The translations under genes and the position numbers were made by a program. Shown in pieces: positions 1 through 8,805 of a stretch of DNA of 64,000 nt. The stretch is from Formosimonas limnophila (lineage in GTDB: Bacteria; Pseudomonadota; Gammaproteobacteria; Burkholderiales; Burkholderiaceae): NCBI RefSeq assembly GCF_014652675.1, contig NZ_BMZG01000007.1, positions 62,001-126,000 of the forward strand, in the 5' to 3' direction. The stretch's first letter is position 1. Every line of letters starts with the position of its first letter. The notes under the pieces are model-generated. The model ran no database searches and was not told where the DNA came from. It saw nothing but the letters and a program-made list of their open reading frames with translations.

Positions 1-545
1 CAGTAAGTTTCGGGGTGCTGTGCGTTTTGGTTGAGGACACGTGCCATGATAAAAAACACATCTGAGCAACGGTTGAGAAATTGTATTGCAGTGGCGTTGA
101 TGGGTTCGAGTTGATTCAATGCAACCAGACTGCGCTCCGCACGACGTGCCACAGTACGGCAGACGTGTGCTTGACTGGCGGCGAGTGTACCACTGGGCAG
201 AATGAATTCTTTGAGTGCTGATAGCTGCGCATTGTACCGTTGTCCCCAGCCGTCCAGCGTGTCTAATGCACCTGCTGCCAAAAACGTCATTCCTGGCACG
301 GCCAGCTCTGAGCCGACTTCAAACAAATGGTGCTGCACGACGATGAGAAACTCATCAATGGCTTTGTCATCGTCAGATGCGTGGACGCGCAGGCGCGAGC
401 GCAGTAAACCGATGTGGGCGTTGAGCTCGTCCACGTCTCCCATTGCGACAAATCGCGGGGCGGATTTTGGGTGACGCGAGCCATCGGCTAGTGCGGTTGT
501 GCCATCGTCGCCTGTTCGTGTGGTGATGTCGTCAAGTCGGTTCAT
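1..545 (-). CDS. ATP:cob(I)alamin adenosyltransferase, PduO type (partial)
   Basis: The reading frame stays open from an ATG at 545 to the window edge, so the C-terminus is missing. The N-terminus carries the family signature RTGDDGTTALADG, followed by MGDVDELNAHIGLLR. Near the cut end is LNRCSDVFFIMARVLN, matching the conserved C-terminal helix of PduO/MMAB enzymes. These enzymes transfer adenosyl from ATP to cob(I)alamin in the cytoplasm to make coenzyme B12. The gene ends at least at base 1, giving 181 or more codons, close to the full family length. yajQ lies 8 bp upstream on the same strand, so the two are probably co-transcribed. Confidence 0.9.
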   Translation of the reverse strand, partial: MNRLDDITTRTGDDGTTALADGSRHPKSAPRFVAMGDVDELNAHIGLLRSRLRVHASDDDKAIDEFLIVVQHHLFEVGSELAVPGMTFLAAGALDTLDGWGQRYNAQLSALKEFILPSGTLAASQAHVCRTVARRAERSLVALNQLEPINATAIQFLNRCSDVFFIMARVLNQNAQHPETY

Positions 546-553
546 AAAGCTTC

Positions 554-1039
554 TTAATCGCGGAAATTGTCAAATGACAAAGGTAAATCAGCCAAGTCTT
601 TGCGCAGCAGTGCCATTGTCGCTTGTAAATCATCGCGTTTGGCACCTGTGACTCGCACGGTATCGCCTTGGATGGCGGCTTGGACTTTGAGCTTGGCGTC
701 TTTGATGACTTTCACGATTTTTTTGGCATCTTCTTGAGCAATGCCGTTTTTGACTTTAATCAGTTGTTTGACTTTATCACCACTGACTTTCTCGACTTTT
801 TCTTCAACGAGAAATTTCGCGTCGACGCCGCGCTTGGTGCATTTGTTGCGTAAGATGTCGAGGACTTGCTCGCGCTGAAAATCAGAGTCAGCGTGGATGG
901 TTAAGTCGAATTCTTTTTGATCGACTTTGGCATTTGAGCCTTTGAAGTCAAAACGGCCTGTGATTTCTTTGTTGGTTTGGTCAACAGCGTTGCGAAGTTC
1001 TACCGCGTCGGCTTTTAAAACTGTGTCAAATGAGGGCAT
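554..1039 (-). CDS. yajQ: YajQ family nucleotide-binding protein
   Basis: This 161-residue protein matches the UPF0234/YajQ family in length and motifs. It begins [21 protein letters not shown], has [10 protein letters not shown] in the first ferredoxin-like fold, and ends SFDNFRD. Members bind nucleotides, and cyclic-di-GMP binding is known for some (family knowledge). The role here is unproven. The start is the ATG at 1039, with an AGGAGAA-like site just upstream on the minus strand. It faces murB across a 91-bp divergent region and lies 8 bp before the adenosyltransferase gene. Confidence 0.93.
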   Translation of the reverse strand: MPSFDTVLKADAVELRNAVDQTNKEITGRFDFKGSNAKVDQKEFDLTIHADSDFQREQVLDILRNKCTKRGVDAKFLVEEKVEKVSGDKVKQLIKVKNGIAQEDAKKIVKVIKDAKLKVQAAIQGDTVRVTGAKRDDLQATMALLRKDLADLPLSFDNFRD

Positions 1040-1083
1040 GTGGTTCTCCTGTTGCGAAAAATAGTGGGTAATTATACCTGTGT

Positions 1084-1092
1084 TGCTATAAT
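1084..1092 (+). promoter_or_regulatory. Extended -10 promoter for murB
   Basis: TGCTATAAT is a perfect extended -10 box 39 bp before the murB ATG. No good -35 is seen at the right spacing, as expected for extended -10 promoters. Confidence 0.5.
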
Positions 1093-1130
1093 GTCGCGTT
1101 TTCTTTACTTAACTTAAATAAGTGCTTTGT

Positions 1131-2180
1131 ATGAATGAGTTTTTGCCGCAGCGTGATGTGGATTTGACATCGCTCAATACGTTGGGCTTCTCTGTGTGCG
1201 CACATCGCTATGTGGCGATACGTTCGGCACGGGAGTTATCGTCGTATTTCAAAGCGTATCCCGATGAGGATTGCTTTGTACTCGGTGGTGGTAGTAATCT
1301 CGTCCTCACGCGCGACATCGATGCGACTGTGTTGCACATGCAAAGCCGTGGTGTGGCAGTGTACGAGGAGACAGATACTCACGTCGTTGTCGGTGTTCAG
1401 GCGGGTGAGATCTGGCATGACTTTGTGATGGCGAGTGTGGCGCGAGGTTGGTTCGGCTTAGAAAATTTGGCGCTGATTCCAGGTACGGTGGGCGCATGTC
1501 CTGTGCAAAACATCGGCGCGTATGGCGTTGAAATCAAAGATGCGTTACACAAAGTCAAAGCATGGGACAGACTGACCCAGTCGTGGGTGTGGTTTGACAA
1601 TGCGCAGTGTGAATTTTCCTATCGAGACAGTGTGTTTAAACATGCGTTTTTGGATGAGGCTTGTACACAGTCGCGTTACGTGATTAGTAAAGTGTTTTTT
1701 AAACTGCTCAAAGACAAAACGCAGTGGCAACCGAAAATCGGTTATGGCGACGTTGCGACACGTGTGGCTGATTTGGCAGCAGGCGGTGAGGTTACAGCTG
1801 TGCATGTTGCGCAGGCCATCATCGAGATTCGCAGCACTAAGCTCCCTGACCCTAAAGTTTTGGGTAATACGGGAAGTTTCTTTAAAAATCCCATTGTGGA
1901 TGCAGCACTTGCCGCTCAACTGAAAACGACTCATCCGAATGCACCCATGTACCCACAACCCGATGGCACCGTCAAAATCGCAGCCGGTTGGTTGATTGAA
2001 CAAGCGGGTTTTAAAGGCTTGCGAGATGGCGCGGTGGGTGTGTATGAGAAGCAAGCATTGGTGCTCGTGCATCATGGCGGCGGAACTGGTGCTGAATTAA
2101 TGGCGCTGGCACAGCGAATTTCGGCAGCGGTTTTTACGCAGTTCGGCGTGCGTATTTCACCAGAGCCAATGGTGATTTAA
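1131..2180 (+). CDS. murB: UDP-N-acetylenolpyruvoylglucosamine reductase
   Basis: MurB reduces UDP-GlcNAc-enolpyruvate to UDP-MurNAc with NADPH and FAD in cytoplasmic peptidoglycan synthesis. The N-terminal LNTLGFSV and the FAD-binding VLGGGSNLVL are clear. PGTVGACPVQNIGAYGVE follows, and the C-terminal substrate region has GNTGSFFKNP and AAGWLIEQAGFKG. The length of 349 residues fits the E. coli-type (type I) enzyme. I chose the ATG at 1131 over the in-frame GTG at 1122, since MNEF fits the family N-terminus. The glycosylase gene starts 2 bp after the stop, suggesting one transcript. Confidence 0.95.
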   Translation: MNEFLPQRDVDLTSLNTLGFSVCAHRYVAIRSARELSSYFKAYPDEDCFVLGGGSNLVLTRDIDATVLHMQSRGVAVYEETDTHVVVGVQAGEIWHDFVMASVARGWFGLENLALIPGTVGACPVQNIGAYGVEIKDALHKVKAWDRLTQSWVWFDNAQCEFSYRDSVFKHAFLDEACTQSRYVISKVFFKLLKDKTQWQPKIGYGDVATRVADLAAGGEVTAVHVAQAIIEIRSTKLPDPKVLGNTGSFFKNPIVDAALAAQLKTTHPNAPMYPQPDGTVKIAAGWLIEQAGFKGLRDGAVGVYEKQALVLVHHGGGTGAELMALAQRISAAVFTQFGVRISPEPMVI

Positions 2181-2182
2181 TC

Positions 2183-2800
2183 ATGGATGACGCGCAATGG
2201 GCGAGTGCCTGCCGTGAGTTATCGCGCCGCGACCCAGTCATGAAAGAGCTGATTCGTACGTTCAAAGGCTCGCGCATTGTCAGTCGCGGTCAGCCGTTCG
2301 TCACGCTGGTACGCTCGGTGGTGGGGCAACAAATTTCGGTTAAGGCTGCCGATGCGATTTGGACACGGTTTTGTGTGTTGTGTCCGTGTATCACGCCGAG
2401 GCATGTTTTGGCACTCACGCATGATGAGTTGCGCAGTGTTGGCTTGTCCGTGCGTAAAGTCGAATACATCCACGCAGTTGCCGAGTTTTTTGATACGCGC
2501 CGTGTTGGGCCTGCTTATTGGGCACGTCGCACAGATGATGAGATCATCGCCGAGTTGTCCAGTATTCGCGGCATCGGTCGCTGGAGTGCTGAGATGTTTC
2601 TCATGTTCACTCTGTTGCGCCCGAATGTTTTTCCCACTGATGACATCGGGTTGTTGCGTGGATTAGAAAAACATTACGGCGTTGGACGGCTCACGCCTGC
2701 TGCGGCCAAACACCAATTTTTTGAGCAATTTTCGCCATGGAACACCGTCGCCACTTGGTTTCTCTGGCGCAGTTTAGACCCCGTTGAAGTCCAATATTAA
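2183..2800 (+). CDS. HhH-GPD DNA-3-methyladenine glycosylase, AlkA-like
   Basis: This 205-residue protein has the HhH-GPD base-excision fold. [15 protein letters not shown] is the first conserved helix. [17 protein letters not shown] is the helix-hairpin-helix, and [12 protein letters not shown] holds the catalytic aspartate near residue 152. There is no four-cysteine iron-sulfur loop, so it is AlkA-like rather than Nth or MutY. It should excise alkylated bases from DNA. It is tightly coupled to murB upstream and trmB downstream (22 bp gap). Confidence 0.88.
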   Translation: MDDAQWASACRELSRRDPVMKELIRTFKGSRIVSRGQPFVTLVRSVVGQQISVKAADAIWTRFCVLCPCITPRHVLALTHDELRSVGLSVRKVEYIHAVAEFFDTRRVGPAYWARRTDDEIIAELSSIRGIGRWSAEMFLMFTLLRPNVFPTDDIGLLRGLEKHYGVGRLTPAAAKHQFFEQFSPWNTVATWFLWRSLDPVEVQY

Positions 2801-2822
2801 TCAAGTTAATGAAGTTGACCTT

Positions 2823-3542
2823 ATGACCCAAGAAGAAAATTCATCGATTTACGGCCACATCAAAAGTTTTGTCTACCGAAAAGGCCATTTTTCAGAAGCG
2901 CAGCGACGCGCTTACGAAACGCTCACCCCTATTTACGGTGTCCCTTATGAAAAACAGTTAAAAACTGAAGCCGACTGGGCGACGATATTTGGTAACAACA
3001 ACCCAGTCGTGCTCGAAATCGGCTGTGGCATGGGCGAAACCACCGCCAGTATCGCCGCCGCCAACCCTGATACCAACTACATCGGGGTAGAGGTATTTAC
3101 CGCAGGCGTTGGCGCACTGCTCAAACGCATTCAAGAACGCGATCTTAAAAACCTACGCGTCATTCAACACGATGCAGTTGAAATCATCCGCGATATGATT
3201 GTGCCTGAAACGCTGCAAGGTGTTCATGTCTATTTTCCCGACCCGTGGCACAAAGCGCGACATCACAAGCGTCGCCTCATTCAGTCGCCTTTCGTTCATG
3301 AACTGGCATTGCGGTTGAAAGTAGGTGGATATATACACTGTGCGACGGACTGGCAAAATTATGCGGAACAAATGTTGGAAGTCTTGTCGCAAGAGATGCT
3401 TTTGAATAATACGGCCCAAGATACATCATTGGGTGGCTATATCCCCCGACCCGATGCTCGTCCTTTGACGAAGTACGAAAATCGCGGTAATCGCCTTGGG
3501 CATGGTGTTTGGGATGTACTTTTTGAGAAAAGTCGGTTATAA
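2823..3542 (+). CDS. trmB: tRNA (guanine-N7-)-methyltransferase
   Basis: TrmB methylates G46 of tRNA using S-adenosylmethionine. The SAM-binding [16 protein letters not shown] and the family signature [16 protein letters not shown] are both present, with a [12 protein letters not shown] motif later. I start it at the ATG at 2823 (239 residues). An in-frame TTG at 2784 would run into the glycosylase gene. Codon use leans to A and C at third positions more than its neighbours do. It is last in the murB-glycosylase-trmB run, with the pilin gene 40 bp downstream. Confidence 0.93.
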   Translation: MTQEENSSIYGHIKSFVYRKGHFSEAQRRAYETLTPIYGVPYEKQLKTEADWATIFGNNNPVVLEIGCGMGETTASIAAANPDTNYIGVEVFTAGVGALLKRIQERDLKNLRVIQHDAVEIIRDMIVPETLQGVHVYFPDPWHKARHHKRRLIQSPFVHELALRLKVGGYIHCATDWQNYAEQMLEVLSQEMLLNNTAQDTSLGGYIPRPDARPLTKYENRGNRLGHGVWDVLFEKSRL

Positions 3543-3582
3543 TCGCCGCGTTATTCGTATTTATACACAAGGTGTGGCAAAA

Positions 3583-4071
3583 ATGAACGTTTGTGATTTT
3601 TTATCAAAACTTTTAAAAGTGCGTAAATCAAGCGCAGTAGCCTCACAAGCAGGTTTTACGTTGCTTGAAATGTTGGTGGTCATCGCTGTGGTGGGGGTTT
3701 TGGCAGCGATTGCGGTGCCACGATTTCAAAATAGTTTGCAAAAAGCCCAGTTTGTTGAGGTAGTGAATGCGGCTGGTCCTTACAAAGCAGCTGTTGAACT
3801 ATGCCGTCAAAAAACTGGCTCCTACACAGATTGTGATGAAGCCACAAACGGTGTTCCTCCCAAAACGACCAATGATACAACTACCACAAAGAGTAATGTG
3901 AAGTCGGTCAGTGTAGCTGATGGTGTTATCACTGTAACTGCGGCTGATAAATTTAAGTCTGCGGGTAAAACAGAAGATATGACCTACGTTCAAAAACCAG
4001 CAGACTCTGGTTCAGCGATATCATGGAGTGTTAGCGGAGAATGTGTTGCAGCAGCTTTATGCGACAATTGA
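3583..4071 (+). CDS. Type IV pilin / pseudopilin-like protein
   Basis: The 162-residue product has a 24-residue positively charged leader ending SQAG. The prepilin-peptidase site G-FTLLE follows, with glutamate at mature position 5. A hydrophobic helix (LVVIAVVGVLAAIAVPRFQ) comes next. Two cysteines near the C-terminus (GECVAAALCDN) could form the usual pilin disulfide loop. The middle is Thr/Lys-rich and low in complexity. The start is the ATG at 3583, with AAGGTG upstream. An in-frame ATG at 3496 lies inside trmB and would spoil the leader. No other pilus genes are in the window. Confidence 0.88.
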   Translation: MNVCDFLSKLLKVRKSSAVASQAGFTLLEMLVVIAVVGVLAAIAVPRFQNSLQKAQFVEVVNAAGPYKAAVELCRQKTGSYTDCDEATNGVPPKTTNDTTTTKSNVKSVSVADGVITVTAADKFKSAGKTEDMTYVQKPADSGSAISWSVSGECVAAALCDN

Positions 4072-4090
4072 TAGGTTGTATGCAATAAGA

Positions 4091-4114
4091 AACCGCTCAT
4101 CTGGGCGGTTTTTT
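4091..4114. terminator. Terminator between pilin and ribF
   Basis: ACCGC and GCGGT arms are followed by a run of T. The run of A on the other side lets it serve ribF on the minus strand too. Confidence 0.7.
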
Positions 4115-5051
4115 ACATTTGGTTCTTAATGAAAAACGACTTGGCATCGTCAACGTCTTGTTGAATTGCATCCATCAGTGTGGTGAGGTTGTCAAAATGC
4201 GCTTCGTCTCTGATTTTGTGATGCAGCGTAACCTGAGCGATTTGCCCATAAACCTGCTCGTTGAAATCAAAAATAAACACCTCTAACCAACACTGACCGT
4301 TGTTTTTGACGGATGGTCTGTGACCGATGCTGGCAACACCTTGAAAGGTTCGCGTACCCAAAGCGACGGTGACAGCATAGATGCCATGACTTGCGAGGTG
4401 CTCTGGCATTTTTAGATTAATTGTGGGGACGCCGATGGTGCGTCCCAATTGTTGTCCGTAGATAATGTGGCCTGACAATGTGAGTGGGTGGCCAAGCTGC
4501 TGCGTTGCTTGAGTCAAATCCCCAATCGCTAAAGCCGCGCGGATCGCTGAACTGGAGACACGCTCGCCTTCGAGTGTCACAGTTGGTGAGCTGGCCAGAG
4601 TGTAACCATGGGTCTTTTGCTCTTGAGTCAGTTGTGCGAAGTCACCTTGGCGTTTTGCGCCGAATCGAAAGTCATCACCGACCATTAAATGTTGGGTGTT
4701 GAGGGCGTCAATCAGAATTTGTTTGATGAAATCTTGTGCGCTCATTTTGGCCAAATGAGTATTGAACGGCAAGATGACCACATCATTGATGCCATGACTC
4801 TGCAATAAACGAACTTTATCTCTCAATGTCAGAATTTGTTTGGGAATAGGGTGGTTGGCTTTTTTGGCAAAAAAAGCTTTGGGATTAGGGGTGAAAGTGA
4901 TGACGGTGGACGTGAGTTCGCGCTGCTTTGCGACGCTGACCAGCTCTTTGAGTATTTCACTGTGACCAAGGTGAACGCCGTCAAAGTTGCCGATGGTGAC
5001 GGCACGCGCGATACATGCATGGTGTGGTCTGAGGCGGCGAATGAGTGGCAT
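4113..5051 (-). CDS. ribF: Bifunctional riboflavin kinase / FAD synthetase
   Basis: RibF converts riboflavin to FMN and FMN to FAD in the cytoplasm. The N-terminal FAD synthetase domain has VTIGNFDGVHLGH and VGDDFRFG, plus SSSAIRAALA. The C-terminal flavokinase domain has GRTIGVPTINL and GIYAV, with WLEVFIFDF later. I start it at the ATG at 5051 (312 residues, family length), giving MPLIRRLRP. The frame stays open further upstream to 5306, but that stretch overlaps the divergent HTH-Ogt gene and has no homology. The 144-bp gap to that gene is a shared divergent promoter region. Confidence 0.94.
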   Translation of the reverse strand: MPLIRRLRPHHACIARAVTIGNFDGVHLGHSEILKELVSVAKQRELTSTVITFTPNPKAFFAKKANHPIPKQILTLRDKVRLLQSHGINDVVILPFNTHLAKMSAQDFIKQILIDALNTQHLMVGDDFRFGAKRQGDFAQLTQEQKTHGYTLASSPTVTLEGERVSSSAIRAALAIGDLTQATQQLGHPLTLSGHIIYGQQLGRTIGVPTINLKMPEHLASHGIYAVTVALGTRTFQGVASIGHRPSVKNNGQCWLEVFIFDFNEQVYGQIAQVTLHHKIRDEAHFDNLTTLMDAIQQDVDDAKSFFIKNQM

Positions 5052-5195
5052 ACTAACGATTGGTTGATGAGGGTGCGCAATTATAACGCATGGGACTGGC
5101 GTGGTGAGTATTTGATGTGTTTCGCAAGAATCGGGTCGCTTGATAGGATGAGTCATTTTAAAATCAAACATTTTTATTGGCGCGAGGGTAACTAA

Positions 5196-6053
5196 ATGAA
5201 TCATTTTGAGCGAGCAGCTCAAGCCATGCAGTGGCTGATTGAGCACCAGCATGAGCAACCGAGTTTGACTGAGCTGGCCAAAGCAATGTCGGTGAGCGAG
5301 TTCCATCTACAACGTTTGTTCTCTGATTGGGTCGGTGTGAGCCCCAAGCGGTTTTTACAGCAGTTGACCATTGAACGTTTGAAATCGGGATTGCGTCACG
5401 ATGCAACAGGAGCTTTGTTAAATCATGCGTTTGATGCGGGTTTGTCTGGTGGTGGGCGGCTGCATGATTTGTTTGTGGGCTTAGAGGCGATGACACCAGT
5501 GGAGTATCGTGATGGAGGTGCAAACCTGACGCTGAGGTGGGATGTGTTTGCAACCAAATTCGGTGACATGGTGGTGGCGCAGACGACTCGTGGGATTTGT
5601 GTGCTAGCGTTTGTGGATGCAGAGCAAAAGCCAGAGACTTTGATTTTAGAGCGTTTTCCGCAGGCACAACTGCTTCAAGGCGACAGTGATTTTCGTGATG
5701 ATTTGACCGCTTTGTTGGATGGTGTCATGCGTGCACAGCCGAGGCGAGCATTGCCTGTTTTGGTTAAAGGAACGAATTTGCAAATTCAGGTTTGGCGCGC
5801 TTTGTTGACCGTGCCATTTGGCAAGGTGGTGACTTATCAAACATTGGCTAAACAAGTGAATCGGCCTGCGGCGGTGCGGGCTGTCGCGAGTTGTGTGGCG
5901 GCCAATGCCATTGCGTACTTGATACCTTGCCACCGCGTGATTCGCAGCAGCGGCGTGCTCAATCACTATCGTTGGCGTCCTGAGCGTAAAGCGGCTTTGA
6001 TTGGTTGGGAGCGGGTTTTGTCTGATCCATCGCCTGAGATTAAGCGACTGTGA
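5196..6053 (+). CDS. AraC-type HTH fused to methylated-DNA-cysteine methyltransferase
   Basis: This 285-residue protein has an N-terminal AraC helix-turn-helix (residues about 20-105, LTELAKAMSVSEFHLQRLF). A C-terminal Ogt/AGT domain carries the methyl-acceptor motif IPCHRVIRSSGVL and the GKVVTYQTLAKQV helix. It looks like E. coli Ada without the N-terminal zinc domain that senses methylphosphotriesters. It should repair O6-methylguanine by suicidal transfer. Whether the HTH still regulates anything is open. A terminator follows directly. Confidence 0.9.
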   Translation: MNHFERAAQAMQWLIEHQHEQPSLTELAKAMSVSEFHLQRLFSDWVGVSPKRFLQQLTIERLKSGLRHDATGALLNHAFDAGLSGGGRLHDLFVGLEAMTPVEYRDGGANLTLRWDVFATKFGDMVVAQTTRGICVLAFVDAEQKPETLILERFPQAQLLQGDSDFRDDLTALLDGVMRAQPRRALPVLVKGTNLQIQVWRALLTVPFGKVVTYQTLAKQVNRPAAVRAVASCVAANAIAYLIPCHRVIRSSGVLNHYRWRPERKAALIGWERVLSDPSPEIKRL

Positions 6054-6062
6054 CACAATAAG

Positions 6063-6095
6063 AAACCCGACTCCCTGAGAGTCGGGTTTTCTTTT
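6063..6095. terminator. Terminator after HTH-Ogt gene
   Basis: AAACCCGACTC and GAGTCGGGTTT arms flank a CCTGA loop, with T-rich tracts. It sits between two convergent genes and probably works both ways. Confidence 0.8.
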
Positions 6096-6133
6096 GGTGG
6101 CGATTTACAGACAGAGGCAAGATTTTAGGAGTG

Positions 6134-7039
6134 TCACATTTTGGCGGCGTATTGCTCATAAATGGTTTGGATGATTGAAAGCGTCGATTGTATGAGTTCT
6201 GAAGACTCAAGGTTCTTTTGATAAGCAACAATGTAATCAAACTGTACTGTTGGTGTAATGGGGCGCGTGGAGACACCTAAGCCAAGCCAATTCTTAGCGG
6301 TAAAGGGTTCTGTGATGGATAGGCCCAAACCTGCGGCAATCAGAGCGTAGCGAGTATGAGCCGTTTGTGTTCTGAGAAGACATGTGTTGGTGATGTGGTG
6401 ACGCTCGAGCAGTGCATGTTCATCTGAGTGAACGAAGGGGCTGATGGGAAGCCATTCAATGATGGATTCGCCCTCTAAATCTTCGAGTTTAACTTGTTCT
6501 TTTTGAGTTAATCGATGCCCATGTGGCATGGCGCACAAGGCATCGACAGAGCCGAGTCGCCTGCGGTTCACGCCAGATGTCACGGGAAAGTCGAGGCACA
6601 TAGCCATATCGGCAACACCTCGTTGCATCATGCTGCGGATGTTGGCCAGTTCTGTGGTGTGAATATCTATATGCAGCTGTGGGTATGTTTTTTGAATGGC
6701 GGCAATACATTCGGGAAGCAATGTGCTGGAAATCGTCGGCGAACATGCCAGTGTGATTTTTTGAACAGTGTTCTGTCGAATGGTTTTGGCCGTGTTGCTC
6801 AGTCGCTCTATGCCTAAAAAATGAGTTTCCATTGACTCGAAAAATAATGAGCCTTGTTCTGTTAAAGCCAATCGCCCTTTAGCTCGGTCAAACAGCATGA
6901 ATCCAAGTTCATGCTCAAGGTCTTTGACCAAGCGGCTCACGGCAGGCTGTGTAATAAACAGTTGAGTGGCGGCCTCTTGGACTGAGCCTGCGCTGACGAC
7001 GGCGCGAAAGGCTTCGAGTTGCCTGAACTTAAAACTCAT
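6134..7039 (-). CDS. LysR family transcriptional regulator
   Basis: The 301-residue protein has an N-terminal winged helix (FRQLEAFRAVVSAGSVQEAA, then FITQPAVSRLVKDLE) and a LysR substrate-binding domain. Sequence around FDRAKGRLALTEQG resembles the OccR/NocR branch that senses amino-acid derivatives. It diverges from the peptide transporter gene across 150 bp. An A/T-rich imperfect palindrome of the form ATAA-N-TTAT near 7090-7114 could be its site. That link is inferred from layout only. Confidence 0.88.
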   Translation of the reverse strand: MSFKFRQLEAFRAVVSAGSVQEAATQLFITQPAVSRLVKDLEHELGFMLFDRAKGRLALTEQGSLFFESMETHFLGIERLSNTAKTIRQNTVQKITLACSPTISSTLLPECIAAIQKTYPQLHIDIHTTELANIRSMMQRGVADMAMCLDFPVTSGVNRRRLGSVDALCAMPHGHRLTQKEQVKLEDLEGESIIEWLPISPFVHSDEHALLERHHITNTCLLRTQTAHTRYALIAAGLGLSITEPFTAKNWLGLGVSTRPITPTVQFDYIVAYQKNLESSELIQSTLSIIQTIYEQYAAKM

Positions 7040-7189
7040 AATCCACCCCTTGGCATAAAAAAGTTAGTTTATAACATTTACATATGTCACATAAGTTTTA
7101 ATAATTAGATTTTATGAGTTATCCAGCCTATGATTCAAACTGAAGGTTCTAATTAAAAACGGGTTCAAAAATAAACTCAAGGAGACAAT

Positions 7190-8710
7190 ATGAACACCAG
7201 CGTTCGATACCCAGCAGGTTTGGGCTCGCTCTTTTTCGCAGAAATGTGGGAGCGTTTTAGTTACTATGGCATGCGCGCCATTTTGGTTTTATTCTTGGTT
7301 GATCAGGTCAATAACGGCGGTATGGGGCTCGAAAAGAGTGAGGCTGCTGCGATTTATGGCCTTTATACAGCGGCAGTCTATATTTTTGCGCTGCCTGGTG
7401 GCTGGGTGGCAGACCGATTCTTAGGGGCGAAAAAGTCAATCATTCTGGGCGGCGTGATTATCATGATTGGTCATATTTTATTGGCCGTTTCGTCAGACGT
7501 ACAAAGTATTTTTTATTTTGGTTTATTTTGCATTGCGGTCGGTACGGGTTTATTAAAGCCCAATATTTCAAGCATTGTCGGCAGTTTGTACGATAAGAAT
7601 GATGTGGGTGGACGCGATGCGGGGTTCTCTGTTTTTTACATGGGCATCAATTTAGGTGCCATTTTAGGTGGCTTTGTGGTCGGCTATTTGGGCGAGTCTA
7701 TTAATTGGCACTTGGGTTTTGGAGCGGCAGCCGTCGCTATGTTTTTGGGCTTGGTTAACTTTATGTACGCCAGCAAACGCTCCTTAGCAGGTAAAGGCGA
7801 AGCCCCAATGCGCCAGCCTACCGCAGCATTAATTGCCAAACCACCTACTCACCGTGGTTTGACGCTCATGATTAGCGCAGCATTTGTCGCTCTGGTCGGT
7901 GTTTTGGCTGTACTTGGTAAAATTGATTTATCCAACGCGGTTGGCTGGGCTGGTGCGATGGGGGTTATCATTGTCGGTATTGCGGTGGCGTTTTTCATCA
8001 ATATTTACTTAGCTGGTGGTTTAACGACTGATGAGAAAAAGCGCATGATTGTATTGGCTGTGCTGTTTTTTGGTGCTGCATTGTTTTGGTCAGGCTTTGA
8101 GCAAGCTGGCTCGTCATTGAGTATTTTTGCCAGCGACATGACACAACGGCAGTTTGGTGATACAGAGGTTCCTGCATCGTGGTTTCAAAACTTAAACCCC
8201 TTTTTTATCCTCACATTAACGCCTTTTATCGCATGGTTTTGGATGCGGCAACAAGCCAAGGGACGCAACTTTTCAGTGTTCACTAAGTTTGGTTTGGCGT
8301 TGATTCTGATGGGAGTTGGTTATTGGATTTTAGTTCCTGCGGCGAAAATCGCTGTGACGGGTGAGAAAGTCTCGTTTATGTTTTTAACCATGACTTACCT
8401 GATTCACACCGTGGCTGAGTTGATGTTAAGCCCAGTTGGTTTGAGTACGTTTTCACGTTTGGCACCTGAGCGCTTTACCAATCAGTTGATGGGCTTTTGG
8501 TTTGTCGCAGCGTCATTGGGTAATTTATTGGCGGGTTTGCTGGTGGCGGGTATGGATACTGAAAGTCCAACGGGCTTGCCTGATGCATTCAACCAAATGT
8601 TCATCACCAGCACGGTGTTTGGTGTGGTGTTGCTCTTGCTCGCTAAACCGATTACTAAATGGGCTTTGGGAGGCAAAGAGATGTTGGCGGATGATTCTGC
8701 TAAGCATTGA
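7190..8710 (+). CDS. POT family proton-dependent di/tripeptide transporter
   Basis: This 506-residue, roughly 14-helix inner-membrane protein has the POT signature EMWERFSYYGMRAIL in helix 1, which includes the proton-coupling ExxERFxYYG motif. GGWVADRFLG follows, with GTGLLKPNISSIVG and the helix-7 motif FWSGFEQAGSS. It should import di- or tripeptides with protons. A strong AAGGAGA site lies 6 bp before the ATG. The LysR gene faces it and a terminator follows, so it is a single-gene unit. Confidence 0.93.
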   Translation: MNTSVRYPAGLGSLFFAEMWERFSYYGMRAILVLFLVDQVNNGGMGLEKSEAAAIYGLYTAAVYIFALPGGWVADRFLGAKKSIILGGVIIMIGHILLAVSSDVQSIFYFGLFCIAVGTGLLKPNISSIVGSLYDKNDVGGRDAGFSVFYMGINLGAILGGFVVGYLGESINWHLGFGAAAVAMFLGLVNFMYASKRSLAGKGEAPMRQPTAALIAKPPTHRGLTLMISAAFVALVGVLAVLGKIDLSNAVGWAGAMGVIIVGIAVAFFINIYLAGGLTTDEKKRMIVLAVLFFGAALFWSGFEQAGSSLSIFASDMTQRQFGDTEVPASWFQNLNPFFILTLTPFIAWFWMRQQAKGRNFSVFTKFGLALILMGVGYWILVPAAKIAVTGEKVSFMFLTMTYLIHTVAELMLSPVGLSTFSRLAPERFTNQLMGFWFVAASLGNLLAGLLVAGMDTESPTGLPDAFNQMFITSTVFGVVLLLLAKPITKWALGGKEMLADDSAKH

Positions 8711-8745
8711 TGGGTGCTATAAAAGTATCTGAAGTATAGAGTATT

Positions 8746-8775
8746 AAAAGGCCGACTCATGTGAGTCGGCCTTTT
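8746..8775. terminator. Bidirectional terminator between peptide transporter and lysS
   Basis: A perfect 15-bp inverted repeat, AAAAGGCCGACTCAT and its complement, lies between two convergent genes. It has A and T runs on its two sides. Confidence 0.85.
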
Positions 8776-8805
8776 ATGTGATTGCAGGTTACTTAAAAGA
8801 TTTGC

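Noticed and set aside
7090-7114. LysR operator before the peptide transporter as a separate feature
   Set aside because: The A/T-rich dyad is too imperfect to call on its own, so it is mentioned only with the LysR gene.
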